Positions 18,374-28,167 of a DNA stretch of 64,000 nt are shown piece by piece; within the stretch, counting starts at the first letter, position 1, and each line of letters begins with the position of its first letter. Made by a program: the position numbers and the translations under genes. This stretch comes from Actinobacillus arthritidis (GTDB lineage: Bacteria > Pseudomonadota > Gammaproteobacteria > Enterobacterales > Pasteurellaceae). The DNA lies in the NCBI RefSeq assembly GCF_029774155.1, contig NZ_CP103833.1, positions 1,302,001 to 1,366,000 of the forward strand. The letters run 5' to 3'. The notes under the pieces are model-generated. The model was not told the DNA's origin. It did no database searches and saw nothing but the letters and a program-made list of their open reading frames with translations.

Positions 18374-21091
18374 ATGCAACAAACGTTTTCAAGATTAATT
18401 CCGACAAAATTGATTTCCAGTAAAGCTAATCGTTCTACTAAAGATAATGAAACGATTGAGCGAACATCTTTATTAAATGAATTAAATAAAGCGGAATTTT
18501 ATCCGATGACACTTGTGATTGCACCGGCAGGATATGGTAAAACGACATTGGTTTGTCAATGGAAAGAAAAACAACTGACAAAGAATCAGCGTATCGGCTG
18601 GTATTCACTTGATGAAAGTGATAATAAAGCAGAGCAATTCTCCGCTTATTTTACTGCCGCACTTTCTCATGCGACTGATTTGTCTTTTGCCGGTATCACT
18701 TATCAAAATAATCTGGTTGATTATTTTTCCCAATTACTTATTCAACTTTCTCAGGTACGTAGCCATTTCTACCTAGTGATAGATGATTATCATCATATTG
18801 AAAATAGCGAAATTCACGATGCACTTCGTTTTTGGTTAAAGCATCAGCCGCAGACAATGAGCTTGATTGTCTTATCACGTTTAACTCCTCCGTTAAGTAT
18901 TACCAATTTACGAATCCATGAGCAACTATTAGAAATTGATGTTCACCAACTTGCATTTACACCGACCGAAACTCGCCAATTTTTAGCATTAAAATTTAAT
19001 GAACAGCTGACAGATGATGAGATCTTTTCACTTTGTGATCGTGTGGAAGGTTGGGCGACTGCATTACAGTTGGTCAGCTTTGCAGTCAAGAAAAATCCCG
19101 AATTGTTACGAGCCTCCGAAAAGTTATTTGCAAAACTGAATCAGCAACATATCGCCGATTATTTAAATGAAGAAGTGTTTCATTATGTTGAACCGGAAAT
19201 TAAGTTATTTATGCAACGTTGTGCGATTTTGCGTTCGATGAACGAGAAATTAGTTGTAGCATTAACGGCAGATGAAAGCGGTGTAAAAAAGCTCGATGAA
19301 TTAGAAAGAATGGGGTTATTTGTTCAACGTATATTGCATGATGATGGTGAAATTTGGTGGAAGTTTCATCCGATTTTAGCCTCTTATCTCGCTCAAAGTT
19401 GTCGTTTGGAATTACCTTATGAATGGCAAGAATTACATAAAATTGCGACAATGATGTGGTTGAAATTGGGTTATGGCTCCGAAGCACTCTATCATGCACA
19501 GATGTTGGACGATTCTCAAACACTTTATACCATTTTACAAGAACATGGTTGGTCGTTGTTCCATCAAGGACAACTTAAATTATTGGAAGATTGTTTAACG
19601 TTACTCCCCTCAGAACGATTGTGGCAAGATTCCAATTTAGTGCTGTTAAAAGCATGGCTTGCACAGAGTCAGCATCGTCATCAAGAAGTATCGGGCATTT
19701 TACAAAAATTTCAGCCAAATCAACCGCTTGTTGCAGATTTACAAGCACGTTTTGATGCCTTAAAAGCACAGGTCGCGATTAATGAGGGGAATGATGAGCA
19801 AGCCTATAATTTAGCAAAACAGGCACTTGTTCATTTGTCATCTGATTTTGGTTATGCACAAATTGTGGCAAACTCTATTATCGGAGAAGCACAACATTGC
19901 CGTGGTTATTTGAAAGAAGGTTTAGTCCAAATGCAGAAAGTCGAAAAAATGGCATTGGAGCAAAGAGCCTATCATCAATGGTTATGGTCGAAGCTACAAC
20001 AAGCAGAAATTTTATCGGCACAAGGTTTTTGGCAGTCTGCCTATGATTTGTTAAAAGACACTACTTTGCAAGCACAACATTTACACCAAATCCCAATGCA
20101 CGAGTTTTTATTGCGTTTAAAAGGTCAGATTCTATGGGAATGGCATCATTTAGACCAAGCAGAAGCGATGGCAAATGCCGGTATCGAAGTTTTAGAAAAA
20201 GAGGGGGAACAAGCCCATTGTTTAGCGTTATTGGCAAAGGTTTCGCTGACTAAAGGCGATTTAAATAACGCCGAACGCTTGATAGAACAATGTCGCAATT
20301 TAATTATTGCTCAAGCGGTACATTGGGATTGGCGTTCAACCTTTGACGAAGTACAGATGTTGTATTGGCAAATTAGTGATGATAAGTCGCATTTAGAGAG
20401 TTGGCTCACGCAAGTCAATTTTCCGGAACAAGATAATAATCACTTTTTACAACGTCAATGGCGTAATATTGCTCGTTGCTATTTGTTACAGGATAATTTT
20501 GAACACGCATTGCATATTCTTAATCGATTGTTACAAACTTCTGCAACGTTTAATTTACTCAGCGATACGCAACGAGCATTAATTTTGCGTAACCGAGTGT
20601 TCTATCGTCAAGGGAGAATGGATCTAGCGCAAAAAGATTTGATCCGAGCGTTAAATCTGACGCGACAAACTAATTTTATTAGTGCTTTTGTGATTGAAGG
20701 TGATTTAATGGCACAACAAATTCGCCAGTTATTACAAATTAATGTGCTGGATGAACTTTCAACCCATAAAGCTCAATTTATTTTGCGGAGTATTAATCAG
20801 CACAATCGCCATAAATTTGCACATTTTGATGAAGAATTTGTCGCCAACTTATTGAAGAATCCACAAGTACCGGAATTACTTAAAATTAGCCCGCTTACTG
20901 CGAGAGAATGGCAGGTACTCGGTTTAATTTATTCAGGTTACAGCAATGAACAAATTTCACAAGAATTGGTGGTGGCGATAACCACGATTAAAACGCATAT
21001 TCGTAATCTGTATCAAAAAATCGGTGTGGCAAATCGTAGCGAAGCGATTGAATATACTCGTAGTTTATTAAGAATGATGGGGTATAGTTAA
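18374..21091 (+). CDS. malT: Maltose regulon activator MalT
   Basis: ATP- and maltotriose-dependent STAND-class transcriptional activator of the mal genes. The 905 aa match MalT length. Walker A APAGYGKTTL is near residues 50-59, Walker B-like FYLVIDDYHHIE follows, then the winged-helix and TPR-like sensor region. The C-terminal LuxR-type HTH is LTAREWQVLGLIYSGYSNEQISQELVV...TIKTHIRNLYQKIGVANRSEAI. Its target boxes are visible before malE and malP in this window. GGAGGC precedes the ATG. Unlike in E. coli it lies in the same block as all its main targets. Confidence 0.97.
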   Translation: MQQTFSRLIPTKLISSKANRSTKDNETIERTSLLNELNKAEFYPMTLVIAPAGYGKTTLVCQWKEKQLTKNQRIGWYSLDESDNKAEQFSAYFTAALSHATDLSFAGITYQNNLVDYFSQLLIQLSQVRSHFYLVIDDYHHIENSEIHDALRFWLKHQPQTMSLIVLSRLTPPLSITNLRIHEQLLEIDVHQLAFTPTETRQFLALKFNEQLTDDEIFSLCDRVEGWATALQLVSFAVKKNPELLRASEKLFAKLNQQHIADYLNEEVFHYVEPEIKLFMQRCAILRSMNEKLVVALTADESGVKKLDELERMGLFVQRILHDDGEIWWKFHPILASYLAQSCRLELPYEWQELHKIATMMWLKLGYGSEALYHAQMLDDSQTLYTILQEHGWSLFHQGQLKLLEDCLTLLPSERLWQDSNLVLLKAWLAQSQHRHQEVSGILQKFQPNQPLVADLQARFDALKAQVAINEGNDEQAYNLAKQALVHLSSDFGYAQIVANSIIGEAQHCRGYLKEGLVQMQKVEKMALEQRAYHQWLWSKLQQAEILSAQGFWQSAYDLLKDTTLQAQHLHQIPMHEFLLRLKGQILWEWHHLDQAEAMANAGIEVLEKEGEQAHCLALLAKVSLTKGDLNNAERLIEQCRNLIIAQAVHWDWRSTFDEVQMLYWQISDDKSHLESWLTQVNFPEQDNNHFLQRQWRNIARCYLLQDNFEHALHILNRLLQTSATFNLLSDTQRALILRNRVFYRQGRMDLAQKDLIRALNLTRQTNFISAFVIEGDLMAQQIRQLLQINVLDELSTHKAQFILRSINQHNRHKFAHFDEEFVANLLKNPQVPELLKISPLTAREWQVLGLIYSGYSNEQISQELVVAITTIKTHIRNLYQKIGVANRSEAIEYTRSLLRMMGYS

Positions 21092-21147
21092 TTTTCTTCT
21101 AAACGAAGAAAAATCGACCCTCGCCCACAAGGGGCGAGGGTTACTTT
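21092..21147. terminator. Double hairpin between malT and malP
   Basis: A first hairpin TTTTCTTC/GAAGAAAA (21092-21112) is followed by the strong stem ACCCTCGCCC (21117-21126) with GGGGCGAGGGT (21131-21141) and a T-run. It terminates malT and can serve convergent malP. Confidence 0.85.
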
Positions 21148-21152
21148 TTTCG

Positions 21153-23550
21153 TTATCTTTTCCAAATTCTTGTTTGGTAATCACGAATTGAACGGTCTGA
21201 GCTAAAAGTGCCAAGACGAGCGGTATTCAGAATCGTTGATTTTAACCAAGCGGTCTGATTTTGATAACGTTTTGCCACTTCTTGTTGTGCTTCACGGTAG
21301 CTAGCAAAATCGGCTAATACGCAGAAATAGTCTTTGTTTAGCAAATCATAAACAAGAGGTTCAAAGATTTCTTTATCGCCACCGGAAAATGAGCCGTCTG
21401 CTAATGCATCAATCGCTTTGCGTAATACTTCATCTTGTTCGTAATATTCACGAGAAACATAGCCTTTTTCACGTAATTCACGTACAGATTCCACCGTATG
21501 ACCAAAAATCACGACATTTTCCTCACCGGCAAATTCGGCAATTTCCACATTCGCACCGTCAAGCGTGCCTAAGGTAATTGCGCCGTTTAGGGCTAATTTC
21601 ATATTACCGGTACCGGAAGCCTCTTTACCGGCAAGTGAAATTTGTTCGGAAACATCTGCCGCCGGAATGATTTTTTCCGCCAGACTTACGCTGTAGTTCG
21701 GTAAAAATGCCACTTGTAATTTGCCTTGCATATCTGGATCGTGATTGATGACGTGTGCCACGTTATTAATCGCTTGAATAATTTGTTTCGCCATAAAATA
21801 ACCCGGTGCGGCTTTACCGGCAAAAATAAAGACACGCGGTACAAAGTCCATATTCGGATTAGCTTTCAATTCTTGGTAAGTCGCAATAATATTCAATAGA
21901 TTGAGGTGCTGACGTTTATATTCGTGGAAACGTTTGATTTGTACGTCAAAAATCGCATTTTGATTGACTTGAATACCCAACGTTTCTTCAATCACTTTTG
22001 CCAATGCTTGTTTATTTTGTTGCTTAATCTCAGCGTAAGCGGTCTGAAATGTCGCATTTTCTGCAAGTGGTTCGATTTGGCGTAACAATTCTAAATTCTG
22101 TGTCCAGTCGCCTTCAATATGTTGATCGAGTAATGTACTTAATAACGGGTTAGCTTGGCGAATCCAACGGCGAGGCGTAATACCGTTCGTCACATTATGG
22201 AATCTGCCGTTAAAGAGTTTTGCATACGCTGGGAATAAATCACTTACTACTAAATCAGAGTGAATTTGTGCCACGCCGTTCACTGCAAATGACCCCACCA
22301 CGCAAAGGTTCGCCATACGTACACGGTTATTGGCGATAATTGCTGTTTCGTCCCATACGTTGGCTAATTCATCTTCACTAAAACAGGCTTTGACTTGTTG
22401 GTAAAGCTCAAGATTAATGCGTTCAATGATGATCAAATGACGAGGTAATAGTTTAGCAACAAGGTTTTGATCCCATTGCTCTAACGCTTCCGGTAACAAG
22501 GTGTGGTTGGTATAAGCGAATACGTTTGAACAGATCGCCCACGCTTTTTCCCAGCTATAATCGTATTGGTCGAGTAATACACGCATTAACTCAGGAATTG
22601 CAATCGCAGGGTGAGTGTCATTGAGTTGAATCACTTCAAATTCAGCTAATTGCTCAAGTGTTCTGCCTTTTGCTAGATGGTTTTTGAGAATATCTGCAAC
22701 TGAACAAGCACAATGGAAATATTGTCGCATTAGGCGTAATTCTTTACCGTTTTGATGGTTATCGTTCGGGTAAAGCACTTTGGTAATTTTTGAAGCATCA
22801 ATGACGCTAGATTCCGAATCTAAATAATCGCCGTCATTGAATTTCGCTAAATCAAAAGCGGTTTCGCTATAACCTTGCCATAAGAGTAACGGTTGTTGTA
22901 CGCCTTTATAACCGACCACCGGTAAGTCAAACGCTTCGCCGTAAACTGTCCATGCCGGTTGCCATTCATATTTGTCGCCGGCAATATGATGAACTTCGCC
23001 GGCAAAACCGACCGCTTGGCGGAAATCCGCACGGTGTGACTGTAATGGGAAGAAATCACGTCCCCACGCATCGCCTTCTTCATATTGTCTGCCAGCCCAG
23101 TCAAAACTTTGTTTGAATAAGCCGTATTGATAATGTAAGCCATAGCCAACAGCCGGTTGAGCAATGCTTGCCATAGAATCTAAATAGCAAGGCAAGACGA
23201 CCTAAGCCACCGTTACCGAATGCTGGATCAGTTTCTTGTTCTAAAATATCGACTAACGTTTTACCGTATTTCGCCACTTCATCTACTACATATTGATATA
23301 CACCGAGGTTCTGTAAGTTATTACCGAGTAAGCGTCCGACTAAAAATTCCATTGAAAGGTAATTGACTTTACGAGTATCGGCAAGCGGTGCATTTTTTGG
23401 GAAAAATTGTAAAGTCGCTTGGTGTGCCACTTGTGCCACCAGTTGATACCATTGCTGTTCGGATAATTGCGTTGGACTTACAGAACGTTCTTCACAATAA
23501 TTTTGTAAAGCAGATTCAAATAGAGTTGAGAATTGTGTTTTTATAGACAT
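21153..23550 (-). CDS. malP: Maltodextrin phosphorylase (apparent frameshift)
   Basis: PLP-dependent GT35 phosphorylase that cleaves maltodextrins to glucose-1-phosphate. The N-terminal 149 residues reach DPAFGNGGLGRLA, then the frame breaks near 23190. The rest resumes as YLDSMASIAQPAVGYGLHYQYGLFKQSF and runs to the end. Restoring two bases gives GRLAACYLDSMAS, the invariant phosphorylase sequence. The PLP-lysine region EASGTGNMKLALNGAITLGTLDGANVEI is intact. Start ATG 23550 has GGAG upstream. I choose MalP over glycogen phosphorylase because of the malT neighbour and the MalT-like box; the sequence alone does not settle it. The break is a probable sequencing error. Confidence 0.9.
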
Positions 23551-23585
23551 TGGGTTCTCCAAAATAAAGCTGAAAATTTTTTGCT

Positions 23586-23645
23586 ATTATTCAAAAGAGT
23601 GAATATGAAAAAATCCTCCCCGACTAGAATTAGTCAAGGAGGATT
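23586..23645 (-). promoter_or_regulatory. malP promoter: MalT box inside the terminator of the upstream small gene
   Basis: The 23612-23645 hairpin has arms AATCCTCC and GGAGGATT plus the inner stem GACTA/TAGTC. On the minus strand it ends in TTTTTT, so it terminates the small gene at 23657. Its 3' arm on that strand reads GGGGAGGATT (23612-23621), an 8/10 MalT box nearly identical to one before malE. A -10-like AATAAT lies at 23586-23591, 20 bp past the box, the same spacing as at malE. Confidence 0.65.
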
Positions 23646-23656
23646 AAGCAGTAGGA

Positions 23657-23827
23657 TTAAGCTGATTTTTTCTCAGTTGTTTTTTTCTTATCCGATTCTT
23701 TTTCCGGATCGAATTTCACAACCGGCACGCAACCTCGGCAAGCACCTTGATTTACGCCAAGTTCTTCACAAAATTTGTCATATTTAGCAAGTGCCTTTTT
23801 AAACCATCCTTTTGGCTCACCTGACAT
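23657..23827 (-). CDS. Small Cys-containing protein, DUF5363-like
   Basis: A 56-aa protein. It begins MSGEPKGWFKKALAKYDKFC and carries cysteines at 20, 30 and 33 (C-X9-C-X2-C) in a compact middle, followed by a Lys/Glu-rich tail ending TEKKSA. AAGAGGTG lies at proper distance before the ATG, and an intrinsic terminator follows the stop, so this is a well-formed gene. It resembles the small DUF5363 proteins of Pasteurellaceae, recalled from memory. Function is unknown; the Cys spacing could bind a metal, but two more ligands are not obvious. It lies between yajQ and malP on the same strand. Confidence 0.75.
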   Translation of the reverse strand: MSGEPKGWFKKALAKYDKFCEELGVNQGACRGCVPVVKFDPEKESDKKKTTEKKSA

Positions 23828-23889
23828 ATTACACCTCTTATCATTTACAAAAAATGAATTAAATTTGACCGCTTATTGATGAGTAAAAC

Positions 23890-24384
<495 letters not shown>

Positions 24385-24437
24385 TTATTCCTCATTTTTA
24401 AAACTACGCAAATATACTTACTATTAACGCAGTCGGA

Positions 24438-25298
24438 TTATTCATAAAGATTTTTCGCATTAAGTAACACACACAATGCACTCAAGTCACCGAAGTTTAT
24501 CACAAATTTCGCCTGTTCTTGAACTTTTGGTTTGGCGTGTAGTGCAACCCCGAGGGTCGCAGTTTTGATCATTGGTAAATCATTCGCCCCATCACCAATT
24601 GCAACCCATTGCGTTTGCGGAATGTTAAATTGTTCGCCTAATTTGGTTAAAGTTTCCGCTTTATATTGTGCATCCACCACTTTTCCTAACACGACACCGG
24701 TTAATTCGCCGTCAATAATTTCTAACTGATTGGATACCGCATAATCCAGTTGGTATTTCTCTTTTAAATAATCAGCAAAATAGTCAAAACCGCCCGAAGC
24801 AATTGCTAATTTCCAGCCGTGTGCTTTTAATTCGCTGACCATTTGTTCAAAACCATCCATAAGCGGTAGCTTTTCTCTTACGGTTTGTAAAATACTTTCC
24901 GGTGCATTTTCCAACGTACCAACTCGTTTACGTAAACTTTGCTCAAAATCCAGTTCACCTCGCATTGCACTAGCCGTAATTGCTGAAACGATTTCACCGG
25001 AACCGGCTAACTTGGCAATTTCATCAATACATTCGATTTTAATCGCAGTAGAATCCATATCCATCACCAATAGACCAGCTTCTTTAAGATTCGCCACAAT
25101 GGATAAATCCGCTACATCTGCGGTAATTTGGCTGGCTACTTCACGTAACTCGCAAGCGGTCAAATTTGTTTCAAAAAATACAAGGTTATAATCTAAATAA
25201 ACGGCTTGTTTTAACAATTTAGCATCAGTTTGTTCTATAAATTGCTGAATTTGCTGATCACTTAGTTGCTTAGCGAAGATAAAAATGGTGTTTGGCAT
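24438..25298 (-). CDS. serB: Phosphoserine phosphatase
   Basis: Cytosolic HAD phosphatase doing the last step of serine synthesis. 286 aa: an N-terminal regulatory region of about 75 residues, then the HAD core. The catalytic DMDSTAIKIECIDE holds the nucleophile Asp and acid Asp. The second motif is LAIASGGFDYFADYLK, and the last motifs are the Lys region before AIGDGANDLPMIKTATLGVAL. The family-typical MRGELDFEQSLRKRVGTL is also present. It is divergent from ytjB, the same neighbour as in E. coli. Confidence 0.96.
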   Translation of the reverse strand: MPNTIFIFAKQLSDQQIQQFIEQTDAKLLKQAVYLDYNLVFFETNLTACELREVASQITADVADLSIVANLKEAGLLVMDMDSTAIKIECIDEIAKLAGSGEIVSAITASAMRGELDFEQSLRKRVGTLENAPESILQTVREKLPLMDGFEQMVSELKAHGWKLAIASGGFDYFADYLKEKYQLDYAVSNQLEIIDGELTGVVLGKVVDAQYKAETLTKLGEQFNIPQTQWVAIGDGANDLPMIKTATLGVALHAKPKVQEQAKFVINFGDLSALCVLLNAKNLYE

Positions 25299-25390
25299 AC
25301 TGTTCTCTTTTTAATAGACATTTTGGAATTGTGCATAGATAATGCAGAGCTGAATTATCTATTATCAATTATGCCTAATCAATTATTTCT

Positions 25391-26062
25391 ATGTATTTAA
25401 GTCGTGAAAAGTTAATAAAAATCAGTTTACTTTCCGCTATTAGTCTTGTGTGTGTACTTGTCATCGGCGTGATCCTAAGCGGTATTAATCAGTTTAAGTT
25501 AGGATCACAGTTGGCGAGTGTTAATCAAGTATCCAATTTATCACATTTATTAGTGCGTCAGCAGGCAAGCCTCTTTTCTTTAATGTTGCTGAAAAATGCG
25601 AAAAATGATGAGTTGGTTGATGCGTTAGATAGCTTTGCCAAAGAAGAATTTGTAATTGATGCGAATTTATATTCTCCAAACGGCACTTTAATTGCACAAA
25701 GCCATAACGCACAAGATTTAAAAACTTTATTAAGCACTCGAACTCGCACCGATACACCGCAATCTACTCAACAAATTGTTGAACCGATTTTTGCTCAACA
25801 GGATTTAGTCGGTTTTTTACGAGTGACGTTTGATGCAAAATACGGACAGACAACCAAAAATAAAGTGGAACAACTTTTTCATCAGTTATATGGCGAGCTG
25901 ATTATTTTAGTTTTAGTGGGTGCGTTATTGGCGAGTAGCATACATTATTTTTTACGTCGCAAAGCAGTTATCGTTCATTCACCAATTAAATTTCCGAGTT
26001 TGTCGAGTAAGACGCAAATCCAGCGTTTTCATTCGCGTCGTCGTACGTTTAGACGTAAGTAA
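25391..26062 (+). CDS. ytjB: SMP-family membrane protein YtjB
   Basis: 223-aa inner-membrane protein of the YtjB/SMP family, whose gene sits next to serB in many gamma-proteobacteria. A first hydrophobic helix at about residues 10-32 and a second at about 170-190 flank a periplasmic domain (ANLYSPNGTLIAQSHNAQDLKTLLS). The short C-terminal cytosolic tail is Arg/Lys-rich (RFHSRRRTFRRK). Function is unknown. It is divergent from serB across a 92-nt gap. No strong ribosome site is visible before the ATG, so the start is moderately certain. Confidence 0.8.
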   Translation: MYLSREKLIKISLLSAISLVCVLVIGVILSGINQFKLGSQLASVNQVSNLSHLLVRQQASLFSLMLLKNAKNDELVDALDSFAKEEFVIDANLYSPNGTLIAQSHNAQDLKTLLSTRTRTDTPQSTQQIVEPIFAQQDLVGFLRVTFDAKYGQTTKNKVEQLFHQLYGELIILVLVGALLASSIHYFLRRKAVIVHSPIKFPSLSSKTQIQRFHSRRRTFRRK

Positions 26063-26138
26063 TCGCTTGGAAATGATTGTAATTTAGACGGATGAGAGTA
26101 TAATAAGCCCCGTTTTTTTATTTATATCCAAACCCTAA

Positions 26139-26372
<234 letters not shown>

Positions 26373-26383
26373 TTGAAAGCTTA

Positions 26384-26428
26384 AAACAAAAAACGGAAGT
26401 TGAGAAATCAGCTTCCGTTTTTTGTTTT
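26384..26428 (+). terminator. Terminator of infA
   Basis: A long stem, AAACAAAAAACGGAAG paired with CTTCCGTTTTTTGTTT, around TTGAGAAATCAG in which TGA pairs with TCA. A strong intrinsic terminator. Confidence 0.9.
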
Positions 26429-26500
26429 ATCCCGTTTGGCTTGAGGTCATTTTATTTTTACTTTGTGTAATATTTATTTCCACATCACACACCGGTGTTC

Positions 26501-26517
26501 TCCGTGTATTCTGTGGT
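26501..26517 (+). repeat. Intergenic TCCGTGTATTCYGTGGT repeat, copy 1
   Basis: TCCGTGTATTCTGTGGT lies between infA and yhiN. Related copies occur at 28142-28158, 29490-29516 and 55741-55756. Confidence 0.5.
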
Positions 26518-26530
26518 GAATTAATAAAGA

Positions 26531-27718
26531 CTATTTTTCAATAATCGCTTCCGCACACGCAAAAGCGGACGACCACGCCCATTGGAAATTATAGCCACCG
26601 AGCCAGCCGGTCACATCCAACACTTCACCAATAAAATAAAGCCCTTCGGTATGTTTTGCTTGCATTGTTTTTGACGAAATAAAATCGGTATCTACGCCAC
26701 CCATTGTGACTTCGGCGGTACGATAACCTTCGGTTCCGTTGGGTAAAAATTGCCAATGATGAATCAGTTGATCTAACTGAGCTAATTCCGTTTTGCTTAA
26801 CTGGGCAATCACATTATCTTTGAAATCACCTTGTTCCAACCAAAGTTCGACTAATTTTTTTGGTAAGTAACGATTTAATACTGTTTTTAGCTGTAATTTC
26901 GGCGAAGATTGACGCAATTCAGCTAAAATTGTTGAAATATCATCAGCAGGTAACAAATCAATTTCTACCGTTTCACCCAAGTCCCAATAATTAGAAATTT
27001 GCAAAATTGCCGGGCCGGATAAACCTCGATGAGTAAACAGCATTTGATTACTAAAACTTTGTCGCCTGTTCGTTACACGAACCGGTAACGCAATACCGGA
27101 AAGTTTCGCAAAATGTTTGTCCGAATCTTTCCAAGTAAAAGGCACAAGGCTTGCTCGTGGCGGAATCACCGGAATATTGAATTGCTCGGCAATTTTATAA
27201 CCGAATGGGCTAGCACCTAACGCTGGCATAGATAAGCCGCCGGTAGCAATGACTAAATGCTCGGTTTCAAAGGTTTCACTAGCGGTCTGAATTTGGAAAT
27301 TTTTTGCAAATTTTTCAATAGAAATGACCGCTTGTCGTAAAAAGATTTCCACTTTGCCTTTGTCACATTCCGCTTGCAGTAAATCGACAATTTGTCGCGA
27401 GCTTTCGTCACAGAATAGTCGCCCTAATTCTTTTTCGTGGTAGCTAATCCCGTATTGTGCGACTAAAGCGATAAAATCCCAGTTGGTATAACGAGCCAGT
27501 GCCGATTTTACAAAATGTTTATTTTGGCTGAGGTAATGATTCGCCGTAACCTCTAAATTAGTAAAGTTACAAAAACCACCGCCGGACATTAAAATTTTAC
27601 GTCCGATCTTTTTACCCGAGTCTAAAACGGCGACTCGTTTGCCGGCTTGTCCAAGTTGTGCGGCACAAAATAAGCCTGATGCACCGGCTCCTATGATAAC
27701 GACATCAAAATGTTGCAT
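26531..27718 (-). CDS. yhiN: Flavoprotein of the YhiN/HI0933 family
   Basis: 395-aa FAD-dependent oxidoreductase of the HI0933/YhiN family. The N-terminal dinucleotide fold VVIIGAGASGLFCAAQLGQAG is at about residues 6-26. The family signature KKIGRKILMSGGGFCNFTN follows, and the C-terminal GLYFIGEVLDVTGWLGGYNFQWAWSSA closes the FAD site. The physiological reaction is unknown. Its ATG overlaps the stop of the DsrE-like gene by one base (TAATG), so the two are translationally coupled. Confidence 0.92.
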   Translation of the reverse strand: MQHFDVVIIGAGASGLFCAAQLGQAGKRVAVLDSGKKIGRKILMSGGGFCNFTNLEVTANHYLSQNKHFVKSALARYTNWDFIALVAQYGISYHEKELGRLFCDESSRQIVDLLQAECDKGKVEIFLRQAVISIEKFAKNFQIQTASETFETEHLVIATGGLSMPALGASPFGYKIAEQFNIPVIPPRASLVPFTWKDSDKHFAKLSGIALPVRVTNRRQSFSNQMLFTHRGLSGPAILQISNYWDLGETVEIDLLPADDISTILAELRQSSPKLQLKTVLNRYLPKKLVELWLEQGDFKDNVIAQLSKTELAQLDQLIHHWQFLPNGTEGYRTAEVTMGGVDTDFISSKTMQAKHTEGLYFIGEVLDVTGWLGGYNFQWAWSSAFACAEAIIEK

Positions 27719-28068
27719 TAGAAATTTAAGACCTTATCTGCTTCCATAGTCCAGTCTGCCAGCTCAATTAACGTACCGATTTCTACTCCGTCGGCAAGCG
27801 GTAACTCTGTCATACCTCGTGCATTAATGCAGGTTTTACAAAGTTTAATTATTGCGCCTTGTGCGGTGAGAATTTCTAACATTTGTTGGAGGTTATAGCC
27901 TTCCGATGGATTTTGTTTTCTTAAACCTGCGGTAACTGAGTCAGACATTAAGAACAATTTAAGTTGTGCTTTATGCTGTTCTTGAATTTGCAATGCTAAA
28001 CGTAAACCACTAAAGAAAGATTCGTTGCCGTATGGGGCAGAATTAAAGATAAAGAGGAGTTTTTGCAT
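27718..28068 (-). CDS. DsrE/YchN-like sulfur-relay family protein
   Basis: A 116-aa protein with the DsrE fold: MQKLLFIFNSAPYGNESFFSGLRLALQ, a middle FLMSDSVTAGLRKQ, and CKTCINARGM with a Cys pair near residue 84. Relatives of YchN form small oligomers and some carry sulfur on a Cys, but a specific role is not known. Start ATG 28068 is chosen because AAGGAAA lies eight bases upstream. The frame extends 12 codons farther without a ribosome site. Overlaps yhiN by one base. Confidence 0.85.
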   Translation of the reverse strand: MQKLLFIFNSAPYGNESFFSGLRLALQIQEQHKAQLKLFLMSDSVTAGLRKQNPSEGYNLQQMLEILTAQGAIIKLCKTCINARGMTELPLADGVEIGTLIELADWTMEADKVLNF

Positions 28069-28087
28069 AGTATTTTCCTTAAAAAGA

Positions 28088-28158
28088 CGGAATACACAAA
28101 ACAAGCGGTTTAATTTTGCATATTTTTATACCACATTGCCGTTTGTGTATTCCGTGGT
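28088..28158. repeat. Inverted intergenic repeat, copy 2
   Basis: CGGAATACACAAA (28088-28100) and TTTGTGTATTCCG (28142-28154) form a perfect 13-bp inverted repeat with a 41-nt loop that includes an uptake-signal core (ACAAGCGGT). The right arm continues as TGGT, giving the same GTGTATTCCGTGGT motif as copy 1. Confidence 0.7.
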
Positions 28159-28167
28159 TAAGCGTTA

